64,000 nucleotides of DNA, from contig OX155976.1 in assembly GCA_944548615.1 (NCBI GenBank), forward strand, positions 6,546,952 to 6,610,951, in the 5' to 3' direction. Source of the stretch: Micropterix aruncella (lineage: Eukaryota; Arthropoda; Insecta; Lepidoptera; Micropterigidae). Position 1 is the stretch's first letter, and each line of letters begins with the position of its first letter. The translations under genes and the position numbers were made by a program. The notes under the pieces are model-generated. The model searched no databases and was not told where the DNA came from. It saw nothing but the letters and a program-made list of their open reading frames with translations. This document shows positions 1 through 10,054 of this stretch, piece by piece.

Positions 1-296
1 ACTATTCAGAAACAATACTTAACACGTTAAACGCCATGTCGGTCACCGGTGACCTCCGGGAGACCTGTTTTTAACATGAATTTGTGTGTCAGAGAACGCG
101 TATTTTATAAGTGATTCTCCCAAAATTAAGACTTCAGAAGCACGAATCTCAGCTAGCTACATCGCCGCGGATCAAAAAAGTAAATTTTCACGTTTTTTCT
201 ATGACAATGTCAGATGCAGCAGCCAAATTTTCTTCTGTCGTCTTTCCATCAGATAAGCCTCTTTTACAGCTGATATCTCGTCCATTGGAGCTTTAA
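1..296. other. unassigned sequence
   Basis: No gene or repeat copy is recognised here. A 14-bp perfect palindrome (GGTCACCGGTGACC) lies near position 40-53. A 61-codon open frame at 111-296 has no recognisable domain and I do not treat it as coding. Confidence 0.3.
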
Positions 297-780
297 TGCA
301 TAAATTAACCCTTCGAGTAGCGGCATAATTTCATGGCAGACCGCGGCAATATATTGGAATTTCTTGCAATATCGCCGCGCTCGACAAAAAGTACTATAAC
401 TATAGAACTACTGTAGCAATCATAAAAAGAATATAACAATCCATAAGAATCATAAGAAGAAATTTCGTATATAGAATATTGAAATCTCATTTTGTAAAAC
501 AATTAGATAATTATGAATAAATAAAATACAAACGGAGCTGCCATGGAATTCACCGACCAAAATCGGGCCCATCATATGTAATTATTACACTTTTGGGAGG
601 TGAACAGTGGATTCCGGACTAACGACCGGCTGTGGTAAGTTTAGGACAGCTGCCTTGCCACATATGAGCGTTCACCTTACCACCCATTCACTCCCTTTTG
701 TAAAACAATTATATAATTATGAATAAATATGAGAAAGTCGAAAAAGTGAAAAAAACTCGGCATTTCTAACTTGAACTTGT
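297..780 (+). repeat. family A repeat, leading segment, interrupted copy
   Basis: This segment matches, in inverted orientation, 62197-62400 near the other end of the window (shared stretches include a TAACCCTT start, a run reading AGTACTATAACTA, and a TTTTGTAAAACAATTAGATAA stretch). In this copy the last stretch occurs twice, at 490-523 and 696-729, differing at one base, and about 170 bp of unrelated sequence (524-695) lies between. That arrangement fits either an insertion with a long target duplication or a local duplication. At 62 kb the same family continues into 118-bp tandem units; here it does not. Confidence 0.6.
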
Positions 781-1415
781 CTAACGGAAAAATACGGAAC
801 CCTATTTAGGAATTGTAAATACTATCGTGATCTTTATTAGATTCTCTATCAACGGTAATATTTCGTTTTGCTTATTTACATACAAAAATATTTATATATT
901 AGCTCATAAAAACCAATAAAAATTTTGATGATTTCTCGAAAAAAAAAAAAATGATGTTTGACAATGGGATTTTACCAGAAATATCAGCGAAATGACGCGC
1001 GAAATTATTCTAGCGGTGGCCTATGTATCTACGGTAAAAATGAGATATTTGATATGGATTTTAGGATGCGTTCGAATTAGAAAATAATATTACTGTGCGC
1101 TCCGAGAGCAAGCCGCCAATATTGGTCGTAGTCAACGGTGTTCTGATGTGCAACCAAATTTGGTCGTTACGTAGCCGAAGGGAAGTAATTATTTCGAACA
1201 GTTTACCATCGAAATAATATTATTTCTTCAAGTAAGTAACAGCCACCTTGTATGCGCTCAGAGTGTCTGTTGTGAATTTTTCTATTGGATTCATAAGTAA
1301 AATACTCCATTTTTAGTGATAAATATAAATACATTCAGGCCAAAAAAATACAAAGTCTCGAAATGTTGTCAATTGCCTATGAATGTCATCTGATCTAATT
1401 GCCTTTCTTTGGATT
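781..1415. other. unassigned AT-rich sequence
   Basis: No coding signal, repeat copy or RNA gene is recognised in this stretch. It holds several homopolymer runs of A and T only. Confidence 0.3.
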
Positions 1416-1419
1416 AAAC

Positions 1420-1910
1420 ACCCTGGCAGAGGGGAAGTATTGTAAACGCGCCTCTACTTTCTTTTAGGCTTGCTCTGTGTGTTTGTGTGTCTGTGTGTGT
1501 GTGTATGTATTCCTCCACGATAGCGCCTAAACGCTTCATCTGATTAGGCTGAAATTTAGCATGCAGGCATAATTTGGTCATAGCAAGAGTTAAAAAAGAT
1601 TGTGGTTGAAATCGGTCCACCAGAGGGCGCGCTAGTCATACTTCAATTTCGAAATATTGCAGAGATTCGGTACACAGATGAATTGTTGGACCGAAATCAC
1701 GTTGTGAAATTTTGGTTGGAATAAATCGTATATAAGAACGCAAATAATATTTAAAGTCCGCCATATTAAATAAAATTTGGTACTAAAAAAACCATTTTAG
1801 TACCACGGAATATACTACAAATATACTACGAATTAGCACGCGAGGGAAGGCTGGATTGGCGGGGGGCTTGTCTACTTGCCGGGAAAGTCTTGGGGTGACA
1901 AAACTATTTC
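1420..1910 (+). repeat. family D dispersed element
   Basis: A two-module repeat. The leading module (about 1425-1625) has a GGAAGTATTGT start, a GT-rich microsatellite, CACGATAGCGCC, TGAAATTTAGCATGCAGG and AGATTGTGGTTGAAATCGG. The closing module (about 1865-1910) has CTACTTGCCGGGAAAGTCTTGGGGTGACA split across it. The same leading module recurs at 17875-18095 and 55795-55960, and the same closing module at about 36977-37030 and 56705-56755. No terminal inverted repeat or protein is visible, so the class is unknown; it is a non-autonomous dispersed repeat. Confidence 0.65.
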
Positions 1911-2405
1911 AAAAATTAATTTGGAAATCGGACAAGGAAAACCGCACAACTCGGTCTAAAACCGGACATCTGGCAGGCCTATTTACGAAGATAAGCATTA
2001 ATGTTATCGATACACTAAGGTCATCGATACATTGCCTCTCCCTACCGCTGTCATTATGTTCCAACGTTAACTTAATCATAAATTAGTGGCGGAGCGACGC
2101 GACGGTCGCTTTGCGTCCGATCCTATCGCCAACGCCGTGACAAACCATTTTTTCACGACTTTCAGGTTCTTTTCAGCGGTTAGCGACACGAAACCGCTAT
2201 AATTACAGCGCCAGGCGCTGTAAAACTACCATTCAACTCTAATTAAATAATGCCATAATGCCTCCTAATAGCCCCTTGCCCAAATGGCTCGCTTCCTTAC
2301 AGAAAAACATGTGTTAAAACTTAAACAACAAAAACCTTGATTGTTAATCTCAGAACCAGCATAAAATAAATTAATAGTAAAAAAAAACACTAAAAACACG
2401 CTTTT
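1911..2405. other. unassigned sequence
   Basis: No gene or repeat that I can support. A short GC-richer patch at about 2090-2225 contains a GCGCCAGGCGC palindrome but nothing further. Confidence 0.25.
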
Positions 2406-2410
2406 GGGTT

Positions 2411-2680
2411 ATGATACGATATTCACATACACACGGCTATGATATGATATTCCATCATAGAATGCCAGCGCCTATCTTCCGGCTTCATCATCAGACCTTG
2501 AAACCTAATCGTGGTCAAAGTTCATTCCAAGACTTTTCTAACAAGTCCAAACACAGCTATGATACGATGTTCCATCATGAAGTTCCAGTTTATATCTTTC
2601 GACTCCATCATCAGATCAGTTCGACAGTACCATATTATTGTATTGTCATCAGAGCTACATACAGCAGCCAATTTTTATGA
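2411..2680 (+). repeat. two-unit tandem repeat of about 127 bp
   Basis: The unit beginning with GGCTATGATATGATATTCCA at about 2431 and containing CTTCATCATCAGA recurs diverged from about 2557 (AGCTATGATACGATGTTCCA, CTCCATCATCAGA). The tail (GATCAGTTCGACAGTACCAT and TTGTATTGTCATCAGAGCT) resembles 6650-6710, so the unit belongs to a dispersed repeat. Open frames of 66-89 codons run across the two units and are by-products of the repeat. Confidence 0.55.
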
Positions 2681-2689
2681 CGCTACGAT

Positions 2690-3260
2690 CCTTGGAAGAT
2701 GGTTAAATTAGTTATCTTAGATTCCATTACATAGTTAGTTATATACAGGTCGACCTAATAAAAGCGTGTTAAAAACGTAGGGGTTTGCGATGGTCCATAT
2801 TCCGTTTCACGCAAGCCTGGTTCTAAAAAAAATAACCATTCCTATTCCTTGGTATTCCTTTTCTTAAAATATTCCTATGTCCATCTACCAATTTTGCCAC
2901 TTTAAAATATGCAATCAAACCGTCCAGTAGACAAAAACTATATTATGACAGCAGGGCGATTTTATATCTCCTTCGCTAAAAACTCAATACAGAAAAACCA
3001 AGCCATTGAGAAGTAAAATTAATAAAGATATCACTGTAACTATACAAATAGAATGACACTTATAATACTAGCTATCATATAAGAATAAATAATTAATAGC
3101 GTGCAATTTAAACGAGTGAGGGTTGCGGTAAAAATATCGAAATCTGGTGCCATCGAGTGAATATCAATTAAGCGCCGCAAAGCACGCGCCAACAAATTCC
3201 ACCTCGTTAGGTTAGTTCGCGAGAACGGCTCCGCGAAAAGGTGGTGCGATCGATTCGATC
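2690..3260. other. unassigned sequence
   Basis: No gene or repeat copy recognised. The stretch AGAAAAACCAAGCCATTGAGAAGTAAAATTAATA near 2990-3025 resembles 52388-52425, so part of it may be LINE 3' untranslated sequence. Confidence 0.3.
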
Positions 3261-3264
3261 GAAG

Positions 3265-4015
3265 ATAATTATTTGGTATGAAAAGATCCACCTTGGCTAG
3301 TAAGCTAGGGTTATCAGTTTTACCACGAATTAGATTGAAAACAGGACATAGTCAGCATTTCTCTTCTGAGACAGAGAGAATTATAGCCAACCATGCCTGT
3401 GATAAATGCAGTCGGATACAAAAATGGATAATATCCGTAAAACACTCAAAAATCTCAAAAAACACTTCTGTACCTTTTCCAGCATGAGGGTATAAGTATC
3501 TTGCGGATTCCAAATAGCTGCATTCGTTTCCATGCGACTTCTAACAATCGAGTTTACAACGTGCGCATAACCCGAATATTATTGAAGTGCTTGGATTGCC
3601 GTATCACAAACCCTAGAAGCTTGAAAGAAGTTGTAGATAGTTGCCTAATGTGTTCCTTGAAGTTTACCTTGGGGTCGAAAAAACTCCCATGCCTGTGATA
3701 AATGCGATCGGATACAAAAATGGATAATATCCGTAAAACACTCAAAAATCTCAAAAAACACTTCTGTACCTTTTCCAGCATGAGGGTATAAGTATCTTGC
3801 GGATTCCAAATAGCTGCATTCGTTTCCATGCGACTTCTAACAATCGAGTTGTACAACGTGCGCATAACCCGAATATTATTGAAGTGCTTGGATTGCCGTA
3901 TCACAAACCCTAGAAGCTTGAAAGAAGTTGTAGATAGTTCCTTGAAGTTTACCTTGGGGTCGAAAAAACTCCCATGTCCTTGACTTCAGTAACTCTGGGA
4001 AGCACACTTTATAAA
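3265..4015 (-). pseudogene. LINE reverse transcriptase C-terminal fragment with internal 296-bp tandem duplication
   Basis: On the minus strand this encodes the thumb and C-terminal part of a CR1/jockey-superfamily non-LTR reverse transcriptase: motifs of the type DPKVNFKEHI, KLLGFVIRQSK, and VRSRMETNAAIWNP followed by LEKVQKCFLRFL. About 296 bp are duplicated head to tail (units starting near 3392 and 3688), so the same peptide LGFVIRQSKHFNNIRVMRTL occurs twice. The two units differ by small indels (for example about 10 bp lost after TAGATAGTT in the second), and each is stop-interrupted overall. The catalytic RT half, the endonuclease and the 3' end are missing. It is a dead fragment; the duplication happened after or during insertion. 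Confidence 0.75.
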
Positions 4016-4019
4016 CTTA

Positions 4020-4765
4020 CTAGCTGACCCGTGCCCACTTCGTTGGGCAGTAAAACTTTTTACATGTGATGAAATTATGAGTGTGGTTTGGTTAGTACTG
4101 AGTGATGTGATTTATTTCCTGACTGCCAAAAGAAGGGTTATATTTTTACTGCATATTTTTTACTGCGTATGTATGTATTTGCATGGCAATTTGACTATAT
4201 TACCGTTATTTGTGAGTGTCTTCTTGTGAGTGTCTTATTTGTGAGTGTCTTATCTCTTTAACCATTTATGCAGTAAAAGTGAAATTATATGCAGTAAAAG
4301 GAAAAACTCTTTTGTTTTAAACACCGATAAATTTACTTATTTTGATATGAATTCATAATTGTTGATAATATGACCAATAAACATGACCTAACGATTTAAA
4401 TGATTTTTTAAAATATAAAATACTACTTTTTGTTACTTAAATATAAAAGTTAGACATATGCTGTCGCTGGCTTTTTTGTAGGCATTATCAAGCTCTACAA
4501 ATTTTCTCTAGAACTTAATCATATATCTCTCATCGTTAAGGCAGCGTTCGTTAGAAACGTTTTCGTTCGACCGTTTATTCCGACTTACTTTGGAAATCCG
4601 ACTACCACGAAAAAGTCTTTTCATTTTTCGGATTAATATATAGCCTATGACACTCACAAATAACGTGGCTTTCTATTGGTAAAAGAATTTTCAAAATCAG
4701 TTCAGTAGATCCAGAGATTACTTCCTACAACATCACAAACTTTACCTCTTTATAATATTAGTATA
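4020..4765 (+). repeat. family C dispersed repeat, copy 1
   Basis: Starts with CTAGCTGACCCGTGCC and CTTCGTTGGGC and ends in TATAATATTAGTATA. The same two ends and much of the interior (CTGACTGCCAAAAG, GGGTTATATTTTTACTGCAT, TGAGTGTCATAGGC, ATCGTTAAGGCAGCGTTCG) occur inverted at 8848-9705. The ends are not inverted repeats of one another and no protein is encoded. The end sequences resemble a repeat common in lepidopteran genomes (recognition from memory of style, not a database result). Confidence 0.65.
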
Positions 4766-5580
4766 GATATACTTTCCAGATGTTCGTACATCTACGACAT
4801 ATAAAGGCACAGTTTCACCGCAAACAAGTATAAATATAAAAAATAAGGAAAAGTAAGTAACAATAGTCCTGTAACAAAAAACGGGTAACATCGAGGCGTT
4901 TTTCGATAACTTGATTACAATCATATTCTTTGGATTCTTCGAATTCGCGAGCGGCTCCGAGGCAAAAAGTATTTCAAGGCACAGAGAAAACAGGGAAAAT
5001 GAAGGCGGACAATATTTATTTTCCGAAGCAACGCGCGTTTCCCGGCACAAAGCGAAACGGCCGCGTACATAATTATTAAAATTGTTGGTTTCGTTATTTT
5101 TCCATCGTTTTTTTCGCTCTCCCTCTCTCTTTCTGCTGAAAGATTATACAGTCGTAAAAGGAAGCGCGACTACAAAGAGATCCTCCAGGCGAAAAGGGAA
5201 GAGAGACGACTTAAAAGAAGTTTTTTTGGCAACAAACAAGGCGACGACGCGACAGGTTGATTTGGGAACCTAATTACAAGAGGCAATCAAAAAGTAGGAT
5301 AAGCCGAACTTACATTATGAAATTATTGACGTAAAATTAATTTTATGACGCTAAGTTCATAAAAGGTGCACGTTTAAACATGAATTTTCATTACTCATGA
5401 ATTGATTTCGCGACATCAATTTAATTTCGCGTCAAACGCAAGTTTTTGGTTAAACTAGTGACATGCTTCTAATTTCATAGGGCGCCCGAGCTGATAGTAT
5501 AAAGGTGCATTTACACGGGCAATTTTTTGAGCAATAATTGCCCGGCAACAATCGCCGGAGGTAGTGGAACAATTAATGGG
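4766..5580. other. unassigned sequence with possible MITE arm
   Basis: No coding gene is supported; open frames of 63 and 102 codons here show no domain. At about 5503-5580 there is a self-complementary motif group (CACGGGCAATT, GCAATAATTGCCCGGCAA) that looks like one arm of a MITE into which the foldback element at 5582 inserted. Confidence 0.3.
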
Positions 5581-5581
5581 G

Positions 5582-6613
5582 CAACTAGAGTTGTCGACTA
5601 CAGCGGGCGAGCCCGTCACCTCAGGAAGTTTTAACGATTAGTCGATCTATCTCCCTGAAGTGAGCGCAGAAGATTTGAGGACAAAACAGTCCACCGTCTA
5701 GCTACGCCACAAACCCGTAAGAGGCCAACGCCTTAACCGCGAGATAGCCAGGAGTGTTACCCGGCGGGCTTACACTCACGCCCTTACTTCCAATTACGAC
5801 CAGATTACTCCAGTCTCTTGATTGGTTACGAGTTCGAGCTCGCTTGCGCGGTCCTCTCCCTTACGAAGCGGTGAAACGGCGCGGTGTATACCGAATCTAT
5901 CGCGGACCACAGCGTCCTTTGCCCGGCTGTTCACCCAGGATCGGATGGCCGATGGTCGTTTCAAGAGCAGTCGCCGTAAGGTTTGCAACCACCCCCGCTT
6001 TATAGGAAACAGTACTGCTTCCAGACTCCCCCGACTGTTAGTCAGATTGCACAGTCGATTGGCTTACGCCGCACGGTGCGCAGACCGTCCAGGAGCGCCA
6101 GAAGGTTGATTCCTAGGGGAAACTAACCATAAGGCCAGAGTCCTACCCAGGCTCGCACTTCATGCGTGGAGGCCGTCGGATAGGTGTTGACCCGTGAGTG
6201 TGACTAACCCTGAACAGAATGCTCTTGAAATGCTTACGGCGACTGCTCTTGAAACGACCATCGGCTACCCGATCCTGGGTGAACAGCCGGGCAAAAGATG
6301 CCGTGGTCCGCGATAGATTCGGTACACACCGTTTCACCGCTTCGTAAGGGAGAGGACCGCGCAAGCGACCTCGAACTCGTAATCAATCGAGAGATTGGAG
6401 TAATCTGGTCGCAATTGGAAGTAAGGGCGTGAGTGTAAGCCAGCTGGGTAGCACTCCTGGCTATCTCGCGGTTAAGGCGTTGACCTCTTACGGGCTTGAT
6501 GGTGGACTGTTTTGTGAAAGTCTTCTGCGCTCACTTCAGGGAGACAGAACGACTAATCGTTAAAACTTCCTAAGGCGACGGGTTCGCCCGCTGTAGTTGA
6601 CAACTCTAGTTGT
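5582..6613. mobile_element. foldback element of family B with about 385-bp terminal inverted repeats
   Basis: The left arm (about 5582-5981) starts CAACTAGAGTTGTCGACTAC and ends with AAGAGCAGTCGCCGTAAGG. The right arm (about 6232-6613) is its reverse complement, starting CTTACGGCGACTGCTCTTGA and ending GTAGTTGACAACTCTAGTTG. The 250-bp loop (5982-6231) is the remainder of the family B sequence (GCACGGTGCGCAGACCGTCC, CGTGGAGGCCGTCGGAT). Elsewhere in the window family B is present mostly as single-orientation copies, so this locus shows two head-to-head copies or a true foldback transposon. No transposase is encoded. Clear target duplications were not found. Confidence 0.7.
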
Positions 6614-7330
6614 CCAACATTCGCCATCAGGGATTTCCAATCCCTACATCCCAGCTCCATCATCAAATTAGCTCGATAGTACTATAACGTTGCATTGTCA
6701 CTAAACTTATATAAGTATGCCAAATTTCAGCTCAATCGGATACGAGCAAATGGTTGAAAAATGGTTAGCAAATTTTGAAACGAACAACTTACATACGAAC
6801 ATTGCAAGATAATAAATAAGTTGTAATAATAGAAGGTTAATTAATTTTTTAATTATTACTGCCATCTACAACTTGCGTTTTAGTAAATTCTGGTTGCCAA
6901 ATTATAGTACGACGTTGATCAATCTAAAACGCTATAAAATCAATGGTACCACCATCACCAACCTCCGGTAAGATAAAACGCGAAAAAGAGCAAGAATTTA
7001 AATTTAAAATGCGGCGGTATAACCGCTCTCGCCGTAAGGTAGTTTTTCTCGGTGGCGGATTGACGTGGAGAGTAAAATTAATGATCGAAAGATTCATAAA
7101 AGGAGCGAGAAGGCGCGATATCGGAAAAGTAACGGGAAAAACTATGGCCGCGGAGACTCCCTCCGCGGTACACATTCATCGGTCAAAGTCGCAGGCAAAT
7201 TCTCTAGGGCAATAAAACCGACACGCCGATTTCAGCATGTGGAATATGTACATACGTGTGGAAGTCAAGGTAACAAACAATCTCATAAACTTTACACGAA
7301 TAAAACTGAAGATATAAACCTAAATAGCTA
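6614..7330. other. dispersed repeat traces, no gene
   Basis: The stretch 6650-6790 resembles the end of the 2411-2680 repeat (CTCCATCATCAAATTAGCTC, CCAAATTTCAGCTCAATCGGATA). The stretch at 6861-6920 (TGCCATCTACAACTTGCGTTT, GGTTGCCAAATTATAGTA) resembles 33370-33425, so both are copies of a small dispersed repeat. Open frames at 6943-7331 carry no recognisable domain. Confidence 0.4.
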
Positions 7331-7333
7331 AAT

Positions 7334-8460
7334 GAAATACTTACTGTCAATATTGGAGTACCCCAAGGCTCAATTATTGGACCATTGCTTTTCATTATTA
7401 ACATAAAAGACCTGAGTCCAAATTTATCTAAATGTGAAGTCACCCAATTTGCAAACGATACTAGCGATGTAGTTGAAGCTGATAACATTAATACGCTCAC
7501 TACCACTATCAATAGATCTCTTAGTGAACTTGATGATTGATTTAATGCGAACAAGATGTCTCTAAATATGTCTAAAACTGTTATTTTAAATTTTAATGGC
7601 AAGACACCATCTCTAAAAGTTAACTACCCGGTTGAATTTGCGGATTAAGTTAAATTTATCTGACTACTTTGGATGGAAAGATGTCATGGAATCTACATAT
7701 AGAGCATGTTAAGTCGAAAGTGTCGTCAGCCTGCTATGCTCTATTACGCATCAGAAGTTGTATGGAGAGAACTGAGGTAATATCGGCCTGTACAACAACG
7801 ATCGAAGAAGAAGTACAAAAACGTCGACTACGACGGTTCGGCCATGTTTGCTGAATGAACGATAATCGCTTGCCACGTAAACTTCTTTGGCGAGACCGTC
7901 CGACAGAATGGAGAATTCAGCGATCGACACCGAAGAAAACCTGGCTAAATAACATCAAAGACGACCTTAAAAATCAACGATTATCGGTTAGGGATGCCCC
8001 AAGACGTGGCAAAAAATCGTCAAGAATGGAAGCGAATCGTGAATGGAGTACGAGATCCAGCGGCACCCACAGCAGCGTATTGGCTGCGAGGGCGACCCCC
8101 TCCCCAATCGCCGGCTACGGAATAAATAAAATATCGGCCTGTTATGCACTAGTTGAGTCACACCTGCGCTATGGTATTCTTTTATGGAGTACTGCAGCGC
8201 ACATCAACAGTGTATTCACTCTCCAGAAAAGAGCCATAAGTGCGATAATGGGTATTTATCCACGGCAGTCGTGAACACATCTAAAAACTAGGGATATTGC
8301 CCGAATATGCGATTTTTGATCAAGAAGCTCTTTGAGAGTTCTATTGCAATAAGAGCTCGGCAATATCCCACGAGGAAGTACATCGGCATGACACCAGGAA
8401 TAAAACCCATTACCTCCAACCGATCGTATGCTACGTAGACATATCTCGACTAGACATATC
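7334..8460 (+). pseudogene. CR1/jockey-like LINE reverse transcriptase fragment, split by a nested insertion
   Basis: The left part (7334-7791) encodes the RT palm: NIGVPQGSIIGPLLFI, then QFANDTSDVV where the catalytic FADD motif is expected, then a primer-grip region ending KTVILNFNGK and LHIEHVKSKVSSACYALLRIR. The right part (8130-8460) resumes with ISACYALVESHLRYGILLWS and LQKRAISAIMGI. Between them sits the LINE fragment 7792-8129, flanked by copies of AATATCGGCCTGT. The reading frame has in-frame stops (for example after LSELDD) and the first catalytic aspartate of the FADD box is asparagine, so the copy is dead by two independent criteria. Endonuclease and 3' end are not recognised. Confidence 0.8.
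7792..8129 (+). mobile_element. 5'-truncated LINE insertion (C-terminal end), nested, with 13-bp target duplication
   Basis: Encodes the extreme C-terminus of a non-LTR reverse transcriptase: TIEEEVQKRRLRRFGHVC, stop, MNDNRLPRKLLWRDRPTEW, then a frameshifted tail, ending at CGGCTACGGAATAAATAAA. The same family is present on the minus strand at 53533-54180, where the frame is open through RWFGHVCRMNDNRLPRKLLW. The RRLRWFGHV-RM-R-PRK signature is shared by the RTE-like group and relatives. Both flanks carry AATATCGGCCTGT (7779-7791 and 8130-8142), a target-site duplication, and the insertion falls inside the LINE of 7334-8460. Defects here: a CGA-to-TGA-type stop after FGHVC and at least one indel. 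Confidence 0.88.
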
Positions 8461-8469
8461 TATGTAAAT

Positions 8470-8845
8470 GGTGGTAGGTAAATGATTTATTACTAAACTT
8501 AAATGACTACATGAGAATAGGAGTTATTAAAATAGTCTACATAGTAAAGGGCTGGTAAACTTTGTAATCTTGAAGTTTATTTTATTTATTTATGGTAATA
8601 TACACAGTTTGCAACAAGCGTATCACAAATCATTGTTCATATCTAGACTTAAGGGAGGAGCCTTGTTTAGAAGGCCAAAAAAACTATGTTTTTCATGATT
8701 TTTTTAAACTCAGAGTTGAAATTAATCAGTATGATTAACATTTGGAAGATTAAAATAATTTTTTGTAATAGTAAAAAAAACTATGTTTGTGATATTGAAT
8801 CGCAGAAAGTCAATACATCTACTTAACGTAAAAAAATATAATTTA
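8470..8845. other. unassigned AT-rich sequence
   Basis: No gene recognised. A TTTATTTTATTTATTTATGG stretch at about 8577-8596 is the kind of T-rich tail left by a minus-strand retroelement, but too little follows to name it. Confidence 0.3.
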
Positions 8846-8847
8846 TA

Positions 8848-9705
8848 CTAATATTATATAGCGGTAAAGTTTGTGAGGTTGTAGGAAGTAATCTCTGGGT
8901 CTACTGAACCGATTTTGAAAATTCTTTTACCAATAGAAAGCCACGTTATTTGTGAGTGTCATAGGCTATATTCTTGTGGTGTCATAGGCTTTGTGAGTGT
9001 CATAGGCTATATTCTATTGGCTAATCCGAAAAAAGGAAAGACTTTTTCGTAGTAGTAGAATGAAAACGTTTCTTACGAACGCTGCCTTAACGATGAGATA
9101 GATATATATGATTGAGTTCTAGAGAAAAGTTGTAGAGCTTGGTAATGCCTAGAAAAAAGTCAGCGACAGCGACAATTTTATATTTAAGTCACAAAAACTA
9201 GTTTTTTTTATATTAAAAAAATAATTTAAATCGTTATATTGGTCATATTATCAACAATTATGAATTCATATCAAAATAAGTAAATTTATCGTCTCAAGCG
9301 ACTTTTCCCTTTTACTGCATAAAATTTCCCTTTTACTGCATACATGTTTAAAGAGATAATTCGACATAGGTATGGAACCGCGACCTTATCTCGGGTTGGA
9401 ACTTCTGAAAGACAATATATTTTGGTACATTACATCTAATATAGTATACAGAGAAGTTTTGAACAATAAAAATAAACATAATTTATTCAATCATAATCAT
9501 TTCATTCACTCATTTGAAACCCGGTAATATAGGCAAATTGGTATGCAAATACATACATATGTACATATGCAGTAAAAATATAACCCTCCTTTTGGCAGTC
9601 AGGAAATAAATCAAAGCACACAGTACTAACCGCACCACACTCATAATTTCACCACAAGTAAAAATGTTTACCGCCCAACGAAGTCGGCACGGGTCAGCTA
9701 GTAGT
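8848..9705 (-). repeat. family C dispersed repeat, copy 2 (inverted relative to copy 1)
   Basis: Read on the minus strand it starts CTAGCTGACCCGTGCC with CTTCGTTGGGC, at about 9680-9705, and ends TATAATATTAGTATA near 8848-8862, as at 4020-4765. It is about 110 bp longer than copy 1, including a duplicated GTGAGTGTCATAGGCTATATTC near 8955-9012 and extra sequence around 9365-9480. Together the two copies form a widely spaced inverted pair around the nested LINE region. No protein is encoded. Confidence 0.65.
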
Positions 9706-9926
9706 TAATATAAGTATAATAGGTAATAGATAATATAAGTCAGATATAAATACATTATTGTTAGTTAACTACTGAAAATGCACTAGCCTTAGTGGGGAAC
9801 TGTGACATGAAATTTGTATCTTTTTTATGAATAAAAACTACTACCAAAAAAAAAAAAAATGTTTCTACCGCTGTAGAAATGACGGTATTTGCTTGCGTCG
9901 GTAATAGCGAAACAAAAAAAAACTAA

Positions 9927-10054
9927 GTGCTCCCTCACTGGAAGCATTCGCCTGTAATGTGACGTTACAGATTCGAGCATTAAATTAGTGAGGGAGGAGA
10001 TCCGAGCATTACAGTGCGCAACCTCACCAGGCGAATGCTCCGGTGAGGGAGCAC
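9927..10054. mobile_element. small MITE-like inverted-repeat element
   Basis: About 128 bp bounded by inverted repeats: GTGCTCCCTCACTGGAAGCA at 9927 onward and TGCTCCGGTGAGGGAGCAC ending at 10054. The arms run 27-28 bp with one mismatch and one indel. The interior has further palindromic pieces (GTAATGTGACGTTAC). No target duplication is obvious. Confidence 0.6.

Noticed and set aside
5754..6364. Several 60-95-codon frames recurring in the B copies (also at 19141, 21614, 44243, 49966, 50228)
   Set aside because: They occur on both strands in overlapping frames of the same GC-richer repeat and show indels between copies, with no conserved domain.
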